Assembly: GCA_964549765.1 (NCBI GenBank)
Contig: CAZJWR010000078.1
Coordinates: 1-14,654, forward strand
Direction: 5' to 3'
DNA: 14,654 nucleotides
DNA from: CAZJWR01 sp964549765
Lineage (GTDB): Bacteria; Zixibacteria; MSB-5A5; GN15; JAAZOE01
Of the stretch, positions 14,285 to 14,654 are shown one piece after another. The number at the start of each line of letters is the position of its first letter. The first letter of the stretch is position 1. Under the pieces are notes generated by a model. The model was given only the letters and a program-made list of their open reading frames with translations, had not been told where the DNA came from and did not search any database. The position numbers were made by a program, and so were the translations under genes.

Positions 14285-14654
14285 CAGACGCAAAAAAGAT
14301 ATCCCCCAGGACAACCCGGAACGCTGGCTGCTGACTTATGCCGACCTGATTACACTCCTGCTGGCCTTTTTTATCGTCATGTATTCCATGTCGCGGATCG
14401 ACGCCAAGCGGTTCGGCCGGGTTTCCCAAGCCCTGCACGGCATCCTCAAAGGCGGGCCGTCGATCATGCATCATCCCGAGGAAACGCTGAACACCGGCCA
14501 CGGGCTGCTCAATACCGGCGACCTCAACATGCTGCAAACGCAATTCACCAATGATATCGAACAGCTCGGGCGTAAAGGCGATATCAATACCCAAATGAAC
14601 GAACGGGGGCTGGTCATCCATATCATGGAATCGGCCATGTTCGACGAGGGCAGT
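14268..14654 (+). CDS. motB: Flagellar stator protein MotB, N-terminal part
   Basis: The first 129 residues; the gene runs off the right edge before the OmpA-like peptidoglycan-binding domain. The start is ATG 14268, inside the end of motA (17-bp overlap in another frame), with GGAG at 14260-14263. A short basic cytoplasmic tail (NRRKKD) leads into ERWLLTYADLITLLLAFF, one membrane helix containing the invariant ion-binding aspartate, D26 (E. coli D32). The following residues SMSRIDAKRFGRV are the usual plug/linker start, and GLVIHIMESAMFDEG is the strand that precedes the OmpA-like domain in MotB proteins. Proton versus sodium use cannot be decided from what is here. Translation is very likely coupled to motA. 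Confidence 0.94.
   Translation, partial: MSVLFNRRKKDIPQDNPERWLLTYADLITLLLAFFIVMYSMSRIDAKRFGRVSQALHGILKGGPSIMHHPEETLNTGHGLLNTGDLNMLQTQFTNDIEQLGRKGDINTQMNERGLVIHIMESAMFDEGS

Overview
The window looks like a fragment of a Gram-negative, probably uncultured bacterium of the Zixibacteria / FCB-superphylum type. This placement is an inference from protein style, not from a marker gene. The clues are large exported proteins with type IX-like C-terminal sorting domains, a dockerin protein with the 'YLINYIFKGGPAP' style of repeat, moderately high GC, and intergenic spaces full of short perfect hairpins. I saw no rRNA, tRNA, CRISPR array, transposase or phage gene.

Layout. (1) 1-113, minus: the first 37 codons of an exported protein that starts like a parallel beta-helix protein. 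(2) 434-5553, plus: two large secreted paralogues in tandem, joined by an ATGA stop/start overlap, each with a fibronectin-III-like region and a type IX-like C-terminal domain. They are preceded by a good sigma70-type promoter and followed after 66 bp by an exported PepC/bleomycin-hydrolase cysteine aminopeptidase (5620-7032). (3) 7033-7418: non-coding, with a perfect 11-bp hairpin and a 72-bp compound inverted repeat. (4) 7419-10530, plus: a tight three-gene operon of an AMP-forming acyl-CoA synthetase, a YjbQ/UPF0047 protein (4-bp overlap) and methylthioribose-1-phosphate isomerase MtnA (2-bp gap). (5) 10590-11468, plus: a near-consensus promoter, a structured leader and a small exported dockerin protein with a cysteine-rich domain. 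(6) 11613-12670, minus: a tandem pair of small exported paralogues (Sm/SH3-like beta region plus glycine-rich membrane segments). (7) 12671-13462: non-coding and rich in hairpins. (8) 13463-14654, plus: flagellar stator genes motA and motB, overlapping by 17 bp, with motB cut by the window end.

Functionally the left third is an envelope/secretion block: two type IX-like cargo proteins with an exported peptidase that may share their transcript. The middle is housekeeping metabolism (acyl activation and methionine salvage). The right end is motility. The least explained items are the tandem secreted paralogues, the cysteine-rich dockerin protein, the small tandem minus-strand pair, and a two-copy composite hairpin element (11500-11594 and 13191-13272) that flanks that pair in direct orientation.
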